Below are positions 1-12,142 of a stretch of DNA of 64,000 nucleotides, piece after piece. The notes under the pieces were generated by a model. The model was not told the DNA's origin. It was given only the letters and a program-made list of their open reading frames with translations, and searched no databases. This DNA comes from Beroe forskalii. Lineage: Eukaryota > Ctenophora > Nuda > Beroida > Beroidae. The stretch lies in contig WFMF01000014.1 of assembly GCA_011033025.1 (NCBI GenBank), positions 744,001 to 808,000 of the forward strand, in the 5' to 3' direction. Within the stretch, counting starts at the first letter, position 1, and each line of letters starts with the position of its first letter. Both the position numbers and the translations under genes were made by a program.

Positions 1-3000
1 AGATGAGCTGTGTGCTGTTCTCAGTGTCCAGCAGACTACGACAGCACTGAAGGACCTTACAGAGAGAGTACAGCTCAGTGCTGAGGAGATCAGCAGCTTG
101 ACTGCCAAACTCGACAAGAACAGGTGATGACATTAGTATGGTCGCATAAAGATCAAATAACGCGTTTAACTTTTAATAAACATTTCCGGTAATTTTATAT
201 CTTAATCAATGTATTCAAAGCCCTAGAATCACGTCTTGGATTTAAGGATTGCTTGTTTACTTATTCAGCTCCCAAACCCACGACCTCTCTTCTTTGTCTA
301 GATCGTATCCCTCTTCATCTTAACTCCACATCCCCTTAGTCTCGGAAGAAAAAATACGTATTTTTCTCTTTATCTAACTCCATCCCCTGTCACTTTAGAG
401 TCCATGACAATAGTTGTAAATTCGAAGCAAAGTTCAAAATTGAAGGAGAAAAAAAGTACGGCAGTTTCTGCCATCTAACTCCATCCCCTGTCTAGATCGT
501 ATCCCTCTTTATCTAACTCCATCCCCTGTCTAGATCGTATCCCTCTTTATCTAACTCCATCCCCTGTCTAGATCGTATCCCTCTTTATCTAACTCCATCC
601 CCTATTTGTTCAGATCTGCTACACTAGAGGAGCGTGAGAAGGCTGCTAAAGTCATGGGGGAGTACCTGCACGACCTAAAACACTCCCTCGAGCGTCAGGA
701 GAAGGAAATCTCTCATGAGAGAACCCGGGTCCAGGTAACTGGGGTGTGATCAGGGAAAACTGAAGATCAGGGAGAAGTAGTGTAGTAAGTCTAGTAGAGT
801 CTAGTGAGATTACTGTCTTCCAGTGAGAGTAAAACCTTAATTAAAATGCATGCATCGCGGTCATTATGTTTCAATTTTAAATCATTACCGCAAACATTAA
901 AGACTTGCGTCAATAAGCCTGTGAAGATCGTGTGAGATAACGAGGAAACCGTCGTTTCCCCATTTTTGAGATAATTGTCGCTGAATATGACTATTTAACA
1001 TTGTTCAAAATTATGTTAAATCTCACATAATAAGATAGTTTTGATATGACTTATGAGATTATGGGTATGACATATGAATTATGACTTCTGCATCATGCCG
1101 TCATGGGAACTTGTAGAATTTTGTCAAGAATGTGAATGTGTGTAACAATTTGATGTTTGAATATTGCCTCCTGATGTAAACTGCTCTGCTAGTCGTGACC
1201 GTGTAAATATGTGCGTCCGCCGTCCGTGCTAGCAGTTGCAGTATTGTAACAGTCATTTCCTGACCTAGCACGCCATATTATGACTCATGAGAATATCACT
1301 TGTCTCTGGAAAGCACCACTACTCGTTTCAGGATCTGGTGTCTAAGATGGAGAAACATCTGCGTGAACAAACGAGGATATCAAATGCTGCTCATGATAAG
1401 CTCATTGAGGAGGAGGCCCGTTTCCGAACAATGCAGGTTTGTTTTAGTTCAGTGGTTTGTTGAGGAGGGGTTTGTTTTAGTAATTTGTTCAGAAGCGATT
1501 TTTTTGTCCGCGAATTTGTTAAAAAGGATAGTGATCAAATCTTAGCTGCATTGATTCGTGCCTAATCATGGACCATGCGGTCTTGGACAAGTATCATTAT
1601 GTATGCTATCCGGTCCGTGTATCTTACTTCTTTCGAAGCCCCCTCGTTCAGATTTTTCCGTAGAAACGAGATAAGACCAGTGTTAGTTGGTATCATGTCA
1701 CAGATAATTGAAATCTCAATTAGGTTACACGTTAGATATGGCCCTTTGTAATGAACTGTTAATTGAGATTATTAGGGCCACAGCCAGATGAAAAGGAAAT
1801 ATATTAAGCGAATTACGCTGGGTTGTAAACCGGTAATAAACCTGAAAACTCTAAACCTGAAAACTGCAAAGCGACTGAAGTCAAATTACCAGAAACTGAA
1901 ATTAATCATAAAAATTGAACGATGGATTTTGACTGATTATTGCAGTCCTAAAAATACTGCAATTTTTAGAAAAAAAATTAACGTACTATTGCCGTACTTT
2001 AAAAAAAATACGTATTCAAATACCTTGCATGTCGATGAACCATGACAATTGTAAACTTAGCAATTGAAAGAAGCAGTGTCCAAAGGGTGTTGTCGGGTTC
2101 CCACTGGTTACGATCTCTATTGAAGTGAAGCTAGGAGGCAATGTTAGGTCCAGAGAATCAGGGATCTTCGTGCATGGCAGAATAACCATATTCTCAGAGC
2201 ATGTAACGTTCTGTGTATCCGAGTAGTTTGCTGCTTCCACTCCGAAGTAGGAGTGGCATCTGATCAGCAGCTTACTGCCCGGTAAGTAGAATGGCACGGC
2301 ACGAGGACTCTCAACGACAGCGTTTTCCACCACCACGTCTCTACAAGGCGTGTCTCGGTAGTCAGCCCGCCAAATTCGTACCTTCAAACCCAGATTTATT
2401 TGATAAAACTGCCTTCCTTTGCTGCCGTCTCTGTCAGATAAAGTATCGTCGTCTCCTAAACCTTTGATGATGTGGAACTTTGGCCGTTCCATTTCTTGAT
2501 AAATGACGAATGCCTGCTGTGGTGTTGAGGGCAATCTGTCCTTAATTTGCTTACCTGATAAAGGCTCCTCCATAGTTCGACCAATAGTTAATCCGTTGGA
2601 CAAACCTGATGTAGCATACTGCAGAGCATATCCTGGTTTAGAATAAGATAAAATACTATTTGCTAAATACAAGCCTGGCACCCCTCTGACATGGATCCTT
2701 TTCAATCCCATCAGGATCCACAAACTCGACTTTGAGCACTGCCCCCACATGACCATTGACTTATTACCCACTTCCACGGAAGTCAAACACTTGGACCAAG
2801 TCTTCTCATCAGTGATAAAGACACCATCTGACATTTCATACCAACCGCTTGAAGTAATATTTCCGGCAAATAGCTCGTTAAGAGGCGCAATGCACACCAT
2901 ACCAAAATATGGATTATGTTCCCCAATCCTCTCTGGAGTAAGTTCCAATTCTATTACTGTAGTATACGTGGCTGCCAAAAGAAAGCATCTATTGGATTGG

Positions 3001-6000
3001 GTGGAGAAAATAAAAGCCTTGCACTTCAAGCTATATATGCAGTACAAGTAGCACAGCTCAATACTGTCCACTTCGTAATATGGTTGGTTATTCACTGCCC
3101 TATTTTTCGCGAATTTCCGGCAATCTTTTTTGTTTCGGAGTTCAGTTGAGACAAGGCCTAATAAACGTTCGTGTGTGTTTTGACGCTCTTTGGTGCCAGC
3201 ATGGTCTGTGATTGCTGAGTCGTCTCGAGATACGATGCTGGATATACCAAGAAACATTACTAAACATGACAAAATGAACATCATATTGATGAAATAAGTT
3301 CATGCATAAAAGATTGACCTTGTATAATCTCTTATATACACTCCTCCATTGTCACGAATTATAATCAAATTCGTGATTGAAAGACGTCTTTGTTTTTCTA
3401 TAGAAGTATAGAAAAGGTAAGTTTTAAAATGAGATTATTAATTAACTCATTAATGAGCATTGTGTGACGAACCACTATAATAAGGGAGCTGTCACATATT
3501 ATAACGTCAGCCCTTTTTTGGTCATTCTTGACCCCCTCCCCCCGCCTGTCAACATTTGAGTTAATACAATATATTCGATTATGAAATTGAGATTAGAATC
3601 TTTTAACCATTTTTTCACAGGTACACCTCTTCCACCCACATGCATCTTGTAAGAATAGGGAGGTTTTGCTTAAGAGATTCAACCTCAAAATACATTGTAT
3701 TTTATACATATATTTCTTCTGTTTCATCATTCTGAATGACTCAGTTAATAAGTTAATAGACCAGTTAATAAACAAGGGTAATAAATTAACAAATTAGTTC
3801 ATATCTGGTGATAACTAATATCGCAATAGTATCTGCATACAAACAATAACTAATGTCAAATTGTAAAATTCAGCTTTCCCAAGTTTTCGGCATTTCATAA
3901 TAAATATGGTACACTGTCCATGTCCTGCGGTATCTCATGTTGCTTCATTAAGTCTTATATTGCTTCCCTCGGGCCTCAGTGTTGCGACTTTCAATCTAGC
4001 ACGTGCTGTCTAAGCAAAATTTCCTTCAGTCGTTGTTGTTATAGCAACCCCACACTTCAGTATCTCTTGTCACACAATTCTGTATCTCTTGTCACACAAT
4101 TCTGTATCTCTTGTCTCATGACAACCTCGCTGTCCCTCATGACAACAGTGGCCGTGCCTCCTCGTCCATTACTTTTCCCTTGACAAGGACTCGTAGTGCC
4201 ACACACAGGAATACGGAAATCAGGCAGAATGCAGCCAGAATCTCCGCCATGTCTGAAATATAGAACGCTTTAAGCGCTGATAATGTTCCCATAATCAGCA
4301 GTGTCATTATCTTAATAGTTTGTGATAAATTGAGGTAATTGATCTATGAATAATGTCAGTGATCATATGATGTAGGTGAGGCGTGACTTGCCATGAATTG
4401 TTAGATATCATTGACATCATGATATAAAATCATGCTGATAAGAATATCTCATTTTTCTAAACACGTTGCAACACTCTCATCTACTTACACTATTAGCGTA
4501 TTAGTGAGCATGAATACAGTGTGCAATGCTACACATACTTAACGACATGCGTCAACAAGCAGCAATGCTCGAAAAATAATGCACAAAAGCTACGGATTTA
4601 TTGGATTTGCCGTATTCGCAACTTCGCTATGAAATTTAAATGTATCAGAGAAAAGAAGAAAAGTTTTTTTGAAAAGATGTGTTGAGCATGTTACTTTGGT
4701 ACAGTATTGTTGAAAGTATCAATTGCTCTGGCCGCAGAATCGGCAGGACAGTGACGAACATGATAGGGTTTGTGTAGATTAGTTGAATTCATCTGAATTT
4801 AAGTGAAATTTACCCTAGAAGATTGTAGTATGTACCTTCCTGGATTATTAACGATCATATGCTCATAACGATCATAAATCAGTGCAAGGTTCCTGAATAA
4901 GTGAATAAGTGCAAGGCCCTAAATCAGTGCAAGGTACCTGAGTAAGTGAGGTTGTCTGTCAGTACACCAGCCAAGAAGGATCCAGAGTAGTAAACACCCG
5001 AGTAACCGATAAGCCAGATTCCGGTGAGCCGGGTCACACATCTAGGTGTTAAGATTCCCTTTCTTTGGAGCTGAAAGAGTTAGCATTCTGAAAAGTGCAT
5101 TCCGTCGCAAAAAGTCGACATTTATGTAGGTATTTTTTGCAAATCTTCAGAGGTTTGGAAATTCATAGTGTCCGTTTTCCTCTTTGCACGACCCGCTTCA
5201 TGAAAAGATGAAGCCCTCACACTTTACCTGCATGTCATATAGAGCCCTGAGCGTTGAGATGGTTATCATAGGAGCTCCGAATCCGGACAAAAAGACGCCA
5301 GGAAACGCAAGGATTGGAGCAGTTCTGTAGATACTTGGGATACGATCCGAGGGGAAAGTGATGATGAGTCCCAAACAGAGACAGGCCGCACCGTACGCCA
5401 TGATGCTGAATTGGTGGAGTATTTTGTGCTGCAGGAGGATGCCAGCCGCCAAACTCCCCAGCGTCATCCCCACGGAGACCATGATAAGGACAACACCACC
5501 GTAGGAGATACTCTTGTGGAACACTTCTTGGAGGAAGGGGGTCACTGAAACCTGGGTGAGGTGGTTGTCAATAACCCGGGATAAATGCAGTTCACTAAAC
5601 CTTGGGAATAAGCTAAACAACGACACAGTTACTATGAACCACTGGTTGGATGAATTGGTCGATTTACATAGCAAATAATCAACAGATATTGACGGAATTG
5701 AACATTGGAATTACCTGCAAGACACTCCGAAGTTGAGGTTGATGATCATACAAGCGATAAGAGGGAGTATGATTACTTTGCTGAGTTTAGTGCTGGGATT
5801 AACCAGTTTCTTGGTTGCCAGATCTGTCTCCCCTTGAGAAGCAAGGTAAGTCCCGGAAGCGGGGATACCGATAGCTATGAAGAAGGTTGAGAGAAGGGCC
5901 ATGCTGGATGAGAAGAGGAAGGGGTAGAGGTAACCGTACTTGTCGTATAGCAGGCACCCAAACACCTCCGCCATGCCCATCCCACTGAAATACCCCATGT

Positions 6001-9000
6001 TCAGCAGCCCATTCACAAAGTCAAACTCCGAGGAGAGTTTAGCGTTGATGAAGTCCACTGCCACCAGCGGACACCCGTAGGTGATGACGCCTTGTAGGAC
6101 CCTGAGGACGGTGGACACGATGATAACCACCGTGTTGTCCTCTGAGAGGTATACGATGCCGGTACACAGGGAGGTGACTGCGTAGCCCCCCGTTATCAGC
6201 ATCAGGAGACACCGGCTGTTCACTCGCTCCCAAGTTAGCAGCTTCTCAAAGCCTCCCACCAGGTAGATGAAAGCGAAGCCCAGGATCATGCTGCCTTCCA
6301 CCATGCCGTATATAGTTCCGGAGATGTGGCGGGAGAGGAAGGCGTCAGCTAGGAAGCCGTAACGGATGGAGCAGCAGATGGAAGTGGCTTGCCCGTAGAA
6401 CACCAGGGCTATCAGCTGGAGAATCCTTAACTTCTGATGGGAGAGCCCTGCCTTGAAGCGGGGCTCTTCCAATCCTGTGAGCGGGATACAAAATGTCAGA
6501 GGAAATCTGATTATTCCCTAGAATCTAATTCAAGAATCAGGTTCAAATCATATTCAACAATATTCACTTTCAAGTACAACTCTGAAAAGTTTTCAAGACT
6601 CCTTTGACTTACCATATTGCACTTCTCCAAGCAAAGCATCGGAACTCTGAAAAAGACTCAAAACCATGTTGATAACAGCAAAATGCACAACGCAAAGATG
6701 AACGAAGTTTGATTTGGTTGTTCATCCTGGCTTCCAGTTTAAATAGTTCGGTCACACAAACTGGTTTACGGTGCCAAACCGTGGCCAGGCCAGCAACGCA
6801 CCAAATCAGGTTTTGACTTGTTTGACACTACACTGACCGCACGTAATTTATCTGGATCGTCAGATTAATTGAATTATTCTGAGGGCACTTGTAGATAATA
6901 CGGTCGTACCTTCAGCGGTTGTTAAGATGGTAATTTGAACTGGATTACAGTGGCAAACGTGACCCGCCATAATGATGAAATCAAAGAAACGCTGTGATCC
7001 CCAGCTTGGTTGAAAATTCTGGGGAATTTATACTAGATTCAGTTGTTTTTTTTGGAATGGTTCCAAAGATGATATGCTGGTAGAAAGGAAGTTGAACTTT
7101 CTTATCAAATTTCAGTTTTTATTCCTGCATGTTCGGACAATAATTCACGATTGGAACGCATTTAAAACTAGTTAACCCAGTTTTGTAACGCATATCAAAC
7201 TTGTTAACCTAGTTTTGTAACGCATTTAAGACTACTGACTAGTTAACCCAGTTTTCATCGGCATGAATTGGTCCAAGGGTCAAAGGAATTAATAATTATG
7301 GTCAGATACAAGACCAAACTTTGAAGAAATGTAACATTTGCTCATTTGTTTTATACTTTGAACGTCAGGATGCCTTGTGAGTTGTCACAAGAAAAGATAT
7401 GGAATGATCTTCCATCAATATCACCCAAAAATCGATTTCATACATACATACATTTTGATACTTTTTGAAGGGTTTAGAAGGGATCGCAGTTGGGATCAGT
7501 GATGTCCACGTACTCCATTTCCTCGTTCACAGCTCCAGTCGAGTAAGGAGTTGCTGTTTGGAGGTGTGTAACCCGGAACCGGTGGCTTATCCGGGTATTG
7601 TGCAAGGAATTCTCCCAGGGCTATTTTGAATGCCTCTAGCTCCATAACTGAGTTGACTTGCTTATGGAGCAAGTTCCAAAGGCGAGCAGATTTAACCCCA
7701 AATGAATTGTCGTAAGCAGTGGAAACCGAGCACTGTGCCTTCATATCGGAAAAAATTTAAAACTGTAAATGTATACTTCATAAAAGTACCGACTTTATTC
7801 TGAAATTTCAAACGACTTAACTCTTTATCTGGAATGCTGGGCACTGTGGGACACTGACGCGCACGGGTAAATTCCGTGACAAATTGTACGCCGCGCTAGC
7901 GCGATTGTACATAAGCACACAATTTCAGCAGTTAGTGTAGGTTTTTAATTAGCCAGCAGCTCAGATCAAATAATTAAATCAACTTTTTCATTTTGCAACC
8001 TGCATACATGCGTTGCTTGCTTATTCATTTAATTATAGTTGCGATAATTTCAGTAAGTTATGACATTTATTTCTTAACAAATTCAGGCTGCTTGGGAAGC
8101 TGACAAATCAGAAGAGGAACAAAAGTTGGAACGGGCCAAAGACATCTTTGAGAAATCCAAGGCTACGCTACTCAGCGAACGAAAGGAACAGTTGGAATCA
8201 TTCTACAAGGAACGAAAGGAAATAGCTGAGGAAAAGAGCAGGATTGCGTCCGTATCACAGAAAGCTACAGAGAAAGTAGCGAAAGGTTATTTTTTTTTTT
8301 TGCATATCGAGGAACTCGCCATATAGGTCCGGGGTTACCGAACGTTTAGACAATGTCCTTGGTTATGGGACACACTCAATGTCGAACCAAGTCATTTCTC
8401 CCCGACACCCAAAAAAGATTTGCAGCATATACTGCGAGTGTGTACCATTTCCAACTAACCTCAAGTGGCTAGTTGGTTGTGTTGTAGCGGAGATTCCTTG
8501 GATGTGTAGGTGGTGGGAAAAAGAAAAAAGTATCAATTGAGATACATAACTGCACCCTGTATGAAGGCAATCAGCTTACTGCAGCGAAAGGCTGCACTAT
8601 GAAAAGTCAAGTGGGAAGCAAAAGCAAATTTATTTAATTTACTAAAAGATAAAGGCAAGATATAAATTAAGACACTTTCAGCATAATATTAAAGGTTAGT
8701 AATGCTGGGGGATCTGGAGGGCTCCCAATCAAATTGGTCGTCTGCCGCATACATGAAGTAAGGAAACAATAACACTTCTAGTGACAAATCGGTACGGGTG
8801 ACTCCATTATCGAGTTGTTATTGAAAGGACCTTATTACATATTTCTTATATCTGTGTAGGATGTAGGTATAGTGTAAATAACTTAGAGGTACCTAAGTTT
8901 TACAGCTCAAATTCTGTTGTCCCTAGGTGCTGTAAGACAATTGGACATAGAAGCACAAGCTAAGGCCATGTTAGACCAAGCTAAGAGAGAAGTGACCCAG

Positions 9001-10464
9001 ATCAAGGCAGAAAAGCAAAATTGGGACAATGATCACAAGACAAGACAAGTCATGGTGGAATCACTAGAAAAAGAAAAGAAGGATTTGGCATCAGAGAGGA
9101 ACAGGTTAATTTATGTTTTAAAAGATTTCAAAATATCACCGATCTTTGAAAATGGATTTTCTTATGTTGATGTTTCATTGACGTGATTTCAAAAGTTCAA
9201 AGACAGATCCGAATTACCAGCCCTCTACAATATTCTCTATAACACTTTTACAGACTATCGAAGTTGGCAGAGAAGCTATCAGACCGTTCTAAGGAGACAG
9301 AAAAGTACACTGAAGCACTGCAACAAGCCCGTCAGGAGTGTGTCACTGTGCAGCACCAGCTAGCTAAGCTGGAGACTGATATTAGGATGAGGGAGGACGA
9401 GATCAAGATCAAGGAACGGACACTCAAGGTGAGATCGTGATTCATATTGTGAGATGGTATTCAGGTATTGTCAGACGTTGTCTGACCCCCTCGCCTTAGG
9501 CGACAAAGGTTGTAGTTATTAAACCTTGTAATCTTCGAAAATTTTCACACTGACACCCCTCACCCAGCTGCCTAATTACTTAATCAATTTTGATTATTAC
9601 CAGGAAGCTGCAACAGCTCTGGCAGCTGAGAAGGAGCTCCTGAAACAGGACAGGGATAGTCTGAACGCAGAGGGAATCCAATGTCCAGCCTGTCAGAAGT
9701 ACCGGCCTAGGAGCAGGTCACATGATCCCAAGGGCATTAGGTAAGTTACATCATCCTAAGGTTATCACTTATCAGGTAGGTCAAACAGGTTAAAAGGAAG
9801 AAAGGAGAGCATGGTATTCAATCTCCTTATCTTCTAATGATTTCACGGATCGGGTCGTTGAATAAGAGTCGCATGATGACACCATTGAGTCAAAAGAGAA
9901 TAAATCAATTACTCATCAATTATCTTTCGTTGCAATATTTTCATTGATATTTGATATTTTATTTGATTGCGACATTAAGTTAAAACTCTGCATTTTTCGA
10001 TAAAGAACATAAACACTCATTCGCTACAGGTCCAGCAGCCCCATAAGACGGGATCACGACATCCCCTCCCCCCTGAGGAGAAGTGTGAGTCCGCTCAGTC
10101 CTCTCAACCTGACCTTCCAATCCAACTCATCCCTCCCCGGATCTAGGTATTGCTGCGTTCAATATATTACATTCCCATGTTTGATATCCTGTTATCCTCC
10201 TTTTAATTCATTGTTAACTTGCCCTAAACCGTGCCCTGCTCATAGATAAAGTTGTTGAATGTTGACCGATAGCCATGACATATTTTATTTTGGAATATTT
10301 TCAGATACAAGTACCCGAGTCCCCGAGTGGTTGAGCTAACTGGGAGCTTACAACGTCTGAACGCTGTCTCTGACCTGGACAAGCAAACCCTCCAAATGCA
10401 GCAAGACAAACTAAACCGCTTCAAGGAGATGGACTGGAAAATCCTGAGCAGCAGCTACTCTTGA
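1..10464 (+). CDS. Coiled-coil protein, 3' portion of gene (nine exons seen)
   Basis: The exons are 1-123, 614-734, 1332-1436, 8087-8285, 8927-9104, 9254-9428, 9604-9740, 10030-10146 and 10305-10464. All junctions are GT-AG and phases agree, giving 437 codons in one frame to a TGA at 10462. The 5' end lies outside the window. About the first 330 residues are charged heptad-rich coiled coil, rich in K, E, Q and R. They are followed by a CxxC pair (CPACQKYRPRSRSHD), a Ser/Pro/Arg-rich segment (SPIRRDHDIPSPLRRSVSP) and a short helical C-terminus ending SSSYS. The long coiled coil suggests a structural, perhaps centrosomal or ciliary, protein. FBF1-like proteins are one possibility but I cannot confirm it. 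The third intron (1437-8086) contains two opposite-strand genes and a LINE relic. The last exons are duplicated at 14901-15872. The exon structure is secure; the identity is not. Confidence 0.85.
285..605. repeat. 38-bp intronic minisatellite
   Basis: A unit containing TAACTCCATCCCCTGTCTAG and ATCGTATCCCTCTTTAT is repeated about four times in tandem from 469 to 605. Looser copies occur at 288-330 and 365-395. The array runs up to the acceptor of the second exon (614), so its pyrimidine-rich units form that intron's polypyrimidine tract. Confidence 0.85.
1437..2015. other. Intron sequence, nothing recognised
   Basis: This is the 5' part of the third coiled-coil intron, AT-rich, between the exon ending at 1436 and the 3' end of the antisense PAN-domain gene. 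No conserved frame or repeat was seen. Confidence 0.5.
2016..3284 (-). CDS. Secreted single-exon protein with PAN/apple-like domain
   Basis: This is an uninterrupted 422-residue frame. The start is the first of two adjacent ATGs and begins a hydrophobic signal peptide (MMFILSCLVMFLGISSIVS). Residues ~50-132 have the cysteine spacing and aromatic pattern of a PAN/apple module (SIELCYLYCIYSLKCKAFIF, then NRCFLL and MVCI), a fold that binds protein or carbohydrate outside the cell. A stretch near the C-terminus with paired cysteines (LIRCHSYFG, NVTCSEN, LPCTK) could be a degenerate Sushi/CCP module; this is weaker. The middle (~140-330) is not recognised. There is no transmembrane segment or GPI signal, so the product is probably secreted. 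The gene lies antisense inside an intron of the coiled-coil gene and has no introns of its own. Confidence 0.8.
   Translation of the reverse strand: MMFILSCLVMFLGISSIVSRDDSAITDHAGTKERQNTHERLLGLVSTELRNKKDCRKFAKNRAVNNQPYYEVDSIELCYLYCIYSLKCKAFIFSTQSNRCFLLAATYTTVIELELTPERIGEHNPYFGMVCIAPLNELFAGNITSSGWYEMSDGVFITDEKTWSKCLTSVEVGNKSMVMWGQCSKSSLWILMGLKRIHVRGVPGLYLANSILSYSKPGYALQYATSGLSNGLTIGRTMEEPLSGKQIKDRLPSTPQQAFVIYQEMERPKFHIIKGLGDDDTLSDRDGSKGRQFYQINLGLKVRIWRADYRDTPCRDVVVENAVVESPRAVPFYLPGSKLLIRCHSYFGVEAANYSDTQNVTCSENMVILPCTKIPDSLDLTLPPSFTSIEIVTSGNPTTPFGHCFFQLLSLQLSWFIDMQGI
3285..4136. other. Intergenic (intronic) spacer with a short tandem repeat
   Basis: AT-rich spacer between the two minus-strand genes. 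At about 4060-4118 a 22-bp unit with TATCTCTTGTCACACAATTC is present three times. No other coding or RNA signal was seen. Confidence 0.5.
4137..6725 (-). CDS. MFS transporter, SLC18B1-like
   Basis: Six exons on the minus strand, in transcript order: about 6725-6614, 6474-5715, 5612-5228, 5070-4938 and 4252-4137, so five are resolved and the first coding exon is the least certain. Introns are GT-AG and phases agree; the shortest is 102 bp (5613-5714). The protein has about twelve hydrophobic segments. Features typical of SLC18B1-type drug:H+ antiporter-like carriers are visible: TIYGMVEGS, FINAKLSSEFDFVNGLLNMG, a GYLYPFLF motif and a final helix MAEILAAFCLISVFL, then an acidic tail ending EARPLLS. 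The known family moves polyamines or monoamines across vesicle membranes; the substrate here is inferred only. The start is taken as the in-frame ATG at 6725. The frame is open further upstream and an ATG at 6667 is out of frame. The gene is nested antisense in the coiled-coil gene intron. Confidence 0.8.
6730..7490. other. Intron spacer with short repeats
   Basis: No gene seen. Around 7155-7250 a ~45-bp unit built on TTAACCCAGTTTTGTAACGCA recurs two to three times. The rest is AT-rich unique-looking sequence. Confidence 0.45.
7496..7744 (-). pseudogene. 3' end of a LINE reverse transcriptase ORF (relic)
   Basis: The frame holds the C-terminal tail typical of jockey/CR1-type ORF2 proteins: SARLWNLLHKQV, then FKIALGEFLAQYPDKPPVPG and NSLLDW. 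The upstream catalytic part is missing, so this is a 5'-truncated insertion left in the intron, antisense to the host gene. Confidence 0.7.
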
Positions 10465-10540
10465 TGTCACGTGACCAACCACGTGATCCGAATAAAGCAC
10501 GTGATTAGAATAAAGCACGTGATTCGATTTCGAATAAAGC
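10465..10540 (+). terminator. Tandem poly(A) signals fused to CACGTG boxes
   Basis: Just after the stop codon AATAAA occurs three times (10491, 10509, 10533), each followed by GCACGTGA. Two more CACGTG-type sites (TCACGTGACC, CCACGTGAT) precede them. The paralogous 3' end at 15873-15930 keeps two copies of the unit. They are likely poly(A) signals; the E-box-like CACGTG part has no known role here. Confidence 0.6.
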
Positions 10541-10627
10541 ACGTGACTTTAGTGGAAATGTGCCAGTCAAGTGGTATGGTAGGCAAGTAAACGCGTGATT
10601 ATCGCCTAGTTCTTTTATTTAAAATTA

Positions 10628-10817
10628 AGGGATCGTTCTCATATTGCATAATCACCTAGGTAGTAGGTTGGTGTTGTCAATGTCAGCAGTTTCCTGGCCC
10701 CCTCGCGCTCGGGTCAGACAAGAGTGGTGAGGGGTTCCAAACAAATACAACTTAAAAAAACTTAATTAAGAGGGGGAATCGGCCATAAATTGATTTCTTA
10801 ATATGTGAACGATCCCT
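10628..10817. mobile_element. Short TIR element (MITE), family 'AGGGATCGTTC'
   Basis: The ~190-bp element begins AGGGATCGTTCTCATATT and ends in the inverted form AATATGTGAACGATCCCT. It is absent from the paralogous flank near 16005. A relative missing its right terminus sits at 24155-24305, where the viperin copy 1 flank is empty. No coding capacity. Confidence 0.75.
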
Positions 10818-11439
10818 AGGAGGCTGGCGTCAGGCGTTGTTTGGCATGGCCTTGGCATTAGTCCAGAACCCGGTTCAAGCCATGAATGCGGGAATAACAA
10901 TATTTGATGTAATATCATTTTCATCCCATGAGTTGCTATATCTCTATTAGTATTTAAACAAATTCAGACTTTAGGTAGGTACTACGGTTACTTTTTTCGA
11001 AGTAATAGGAATAGGATTTTACTATTTCGCCTGCAGATACTCTTTCCATCCCTGGAACTTCCAGATAGTTATCAAGACGATCTTTTAATTTTGTGTAAAT
11101 TGTATGGTTGTATGTAAATACTGATAGTCCAGCTTTAATCCGGTTTTAATACGTATGTGAGCTCATACTCATAGGTCGAAAGGTAGGTTGAGAGGATTAT
11201 GGAGTGCTATAAAGAGGGCAGTACCATTATTATGCATTCGGACAGTTTTTCTCCGGGGTTCATTATATTACCCTTCACATCTTTTGAAGATTGGGACTTC
11301 ATTATATTACCTCTAACACCTTTTGAAGATTGGGACTGTTTCACTGTACCACGATGTGTGGCGTTCGACTTGTGAACACAGACCAGTTACTTAATAGTTA
11401 CCAGTTACAGGCACCTGGCACGCGCTGATGTGCGAATAA

Positions 11440-11838
11440 GGGGCCATCCAAAAATGAGCTCATCAAAAATCGGCCTTTTTTGAACATACATACATACTAC
11501 CTCATCACTACCTCATCATTTGGAAAAGATACATACATACCCCAACCTCATCTCATCATTTCAAGATTTATGTTACGTAACTCATCCAATATGAAAGGCT
11601 GAAGTGGCGTCACAACTGCAATTTTGTTTAGATCATCTAACTTATTTATTCAAAATTGAAAATGGTCCCGTGCTACATTTAGTGTACCGGTATGGTCCAA
11701 TTTTACAACGAGTGGTTGATGTCAAAATTTCCCTGTAAGTGATGAGCTCATCATTTTGCAAACCTACATACATACTACCTCATCATTTCCAAAACATACA
11801 TACATACCCAAGTGATGAGCTCATTTCTGGATGGCCCC
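11440..11838. mobile_element. PIF/Harbinger-like MITE with TAA target duplication
   Basis: The 399-bp element is bounded by inverted repeats (GGGGCCATCCAAAAATGAGC at the left, the complement with one mismatch at the right) and TAA direct repeats at 11437 and 11839. The paralogous flank has the unoccupied site, a single TAA at 16573. TWA duplications and G-rich TIRs are typical of PIF/Harbinger. Internally it has repeated CATACATAC/ACCTCATCA tracts and GATGAGCTCATC palindromes. No transposase frame. Confidence 0.85.
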
Positions 11839-12142
11839 TAACTCGATGGGCGAGAGTTTGGTTTTATTCAAAATTTCCACCATATTTGATAAGACACTTG
11901 TCAGGATGAATTTAAAGATGTCATCATATACCATGATTATTATTCCTTTTGAAATGCCAGAGTTTCAATGCAGCGTTCACATAACATTAATTAAGTTATC
12001 AGCAAAATAAAATGGGATATTTGAAAACGACTGTGAGGCGATTATCGGATGGTACAATTTTGTCGACCACATCAAAAGGAAATAAATTCCCGGCTACCTT
12101 TTTGGCCTTTATTTAACTGGCCCTTAGGCGCCCGTAACGTTC

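Noticed and set aside
469-605. CRISPR-like array
   Set aside because: Contiguous 38-bp tandem units with no spacers, in a eukaryotic intron.
6665-6667. ATG at 6667 as MFS start
   Set aside because: It runs into TGA after two codons; the frame joining exon 2 uses the ATG at 6725.
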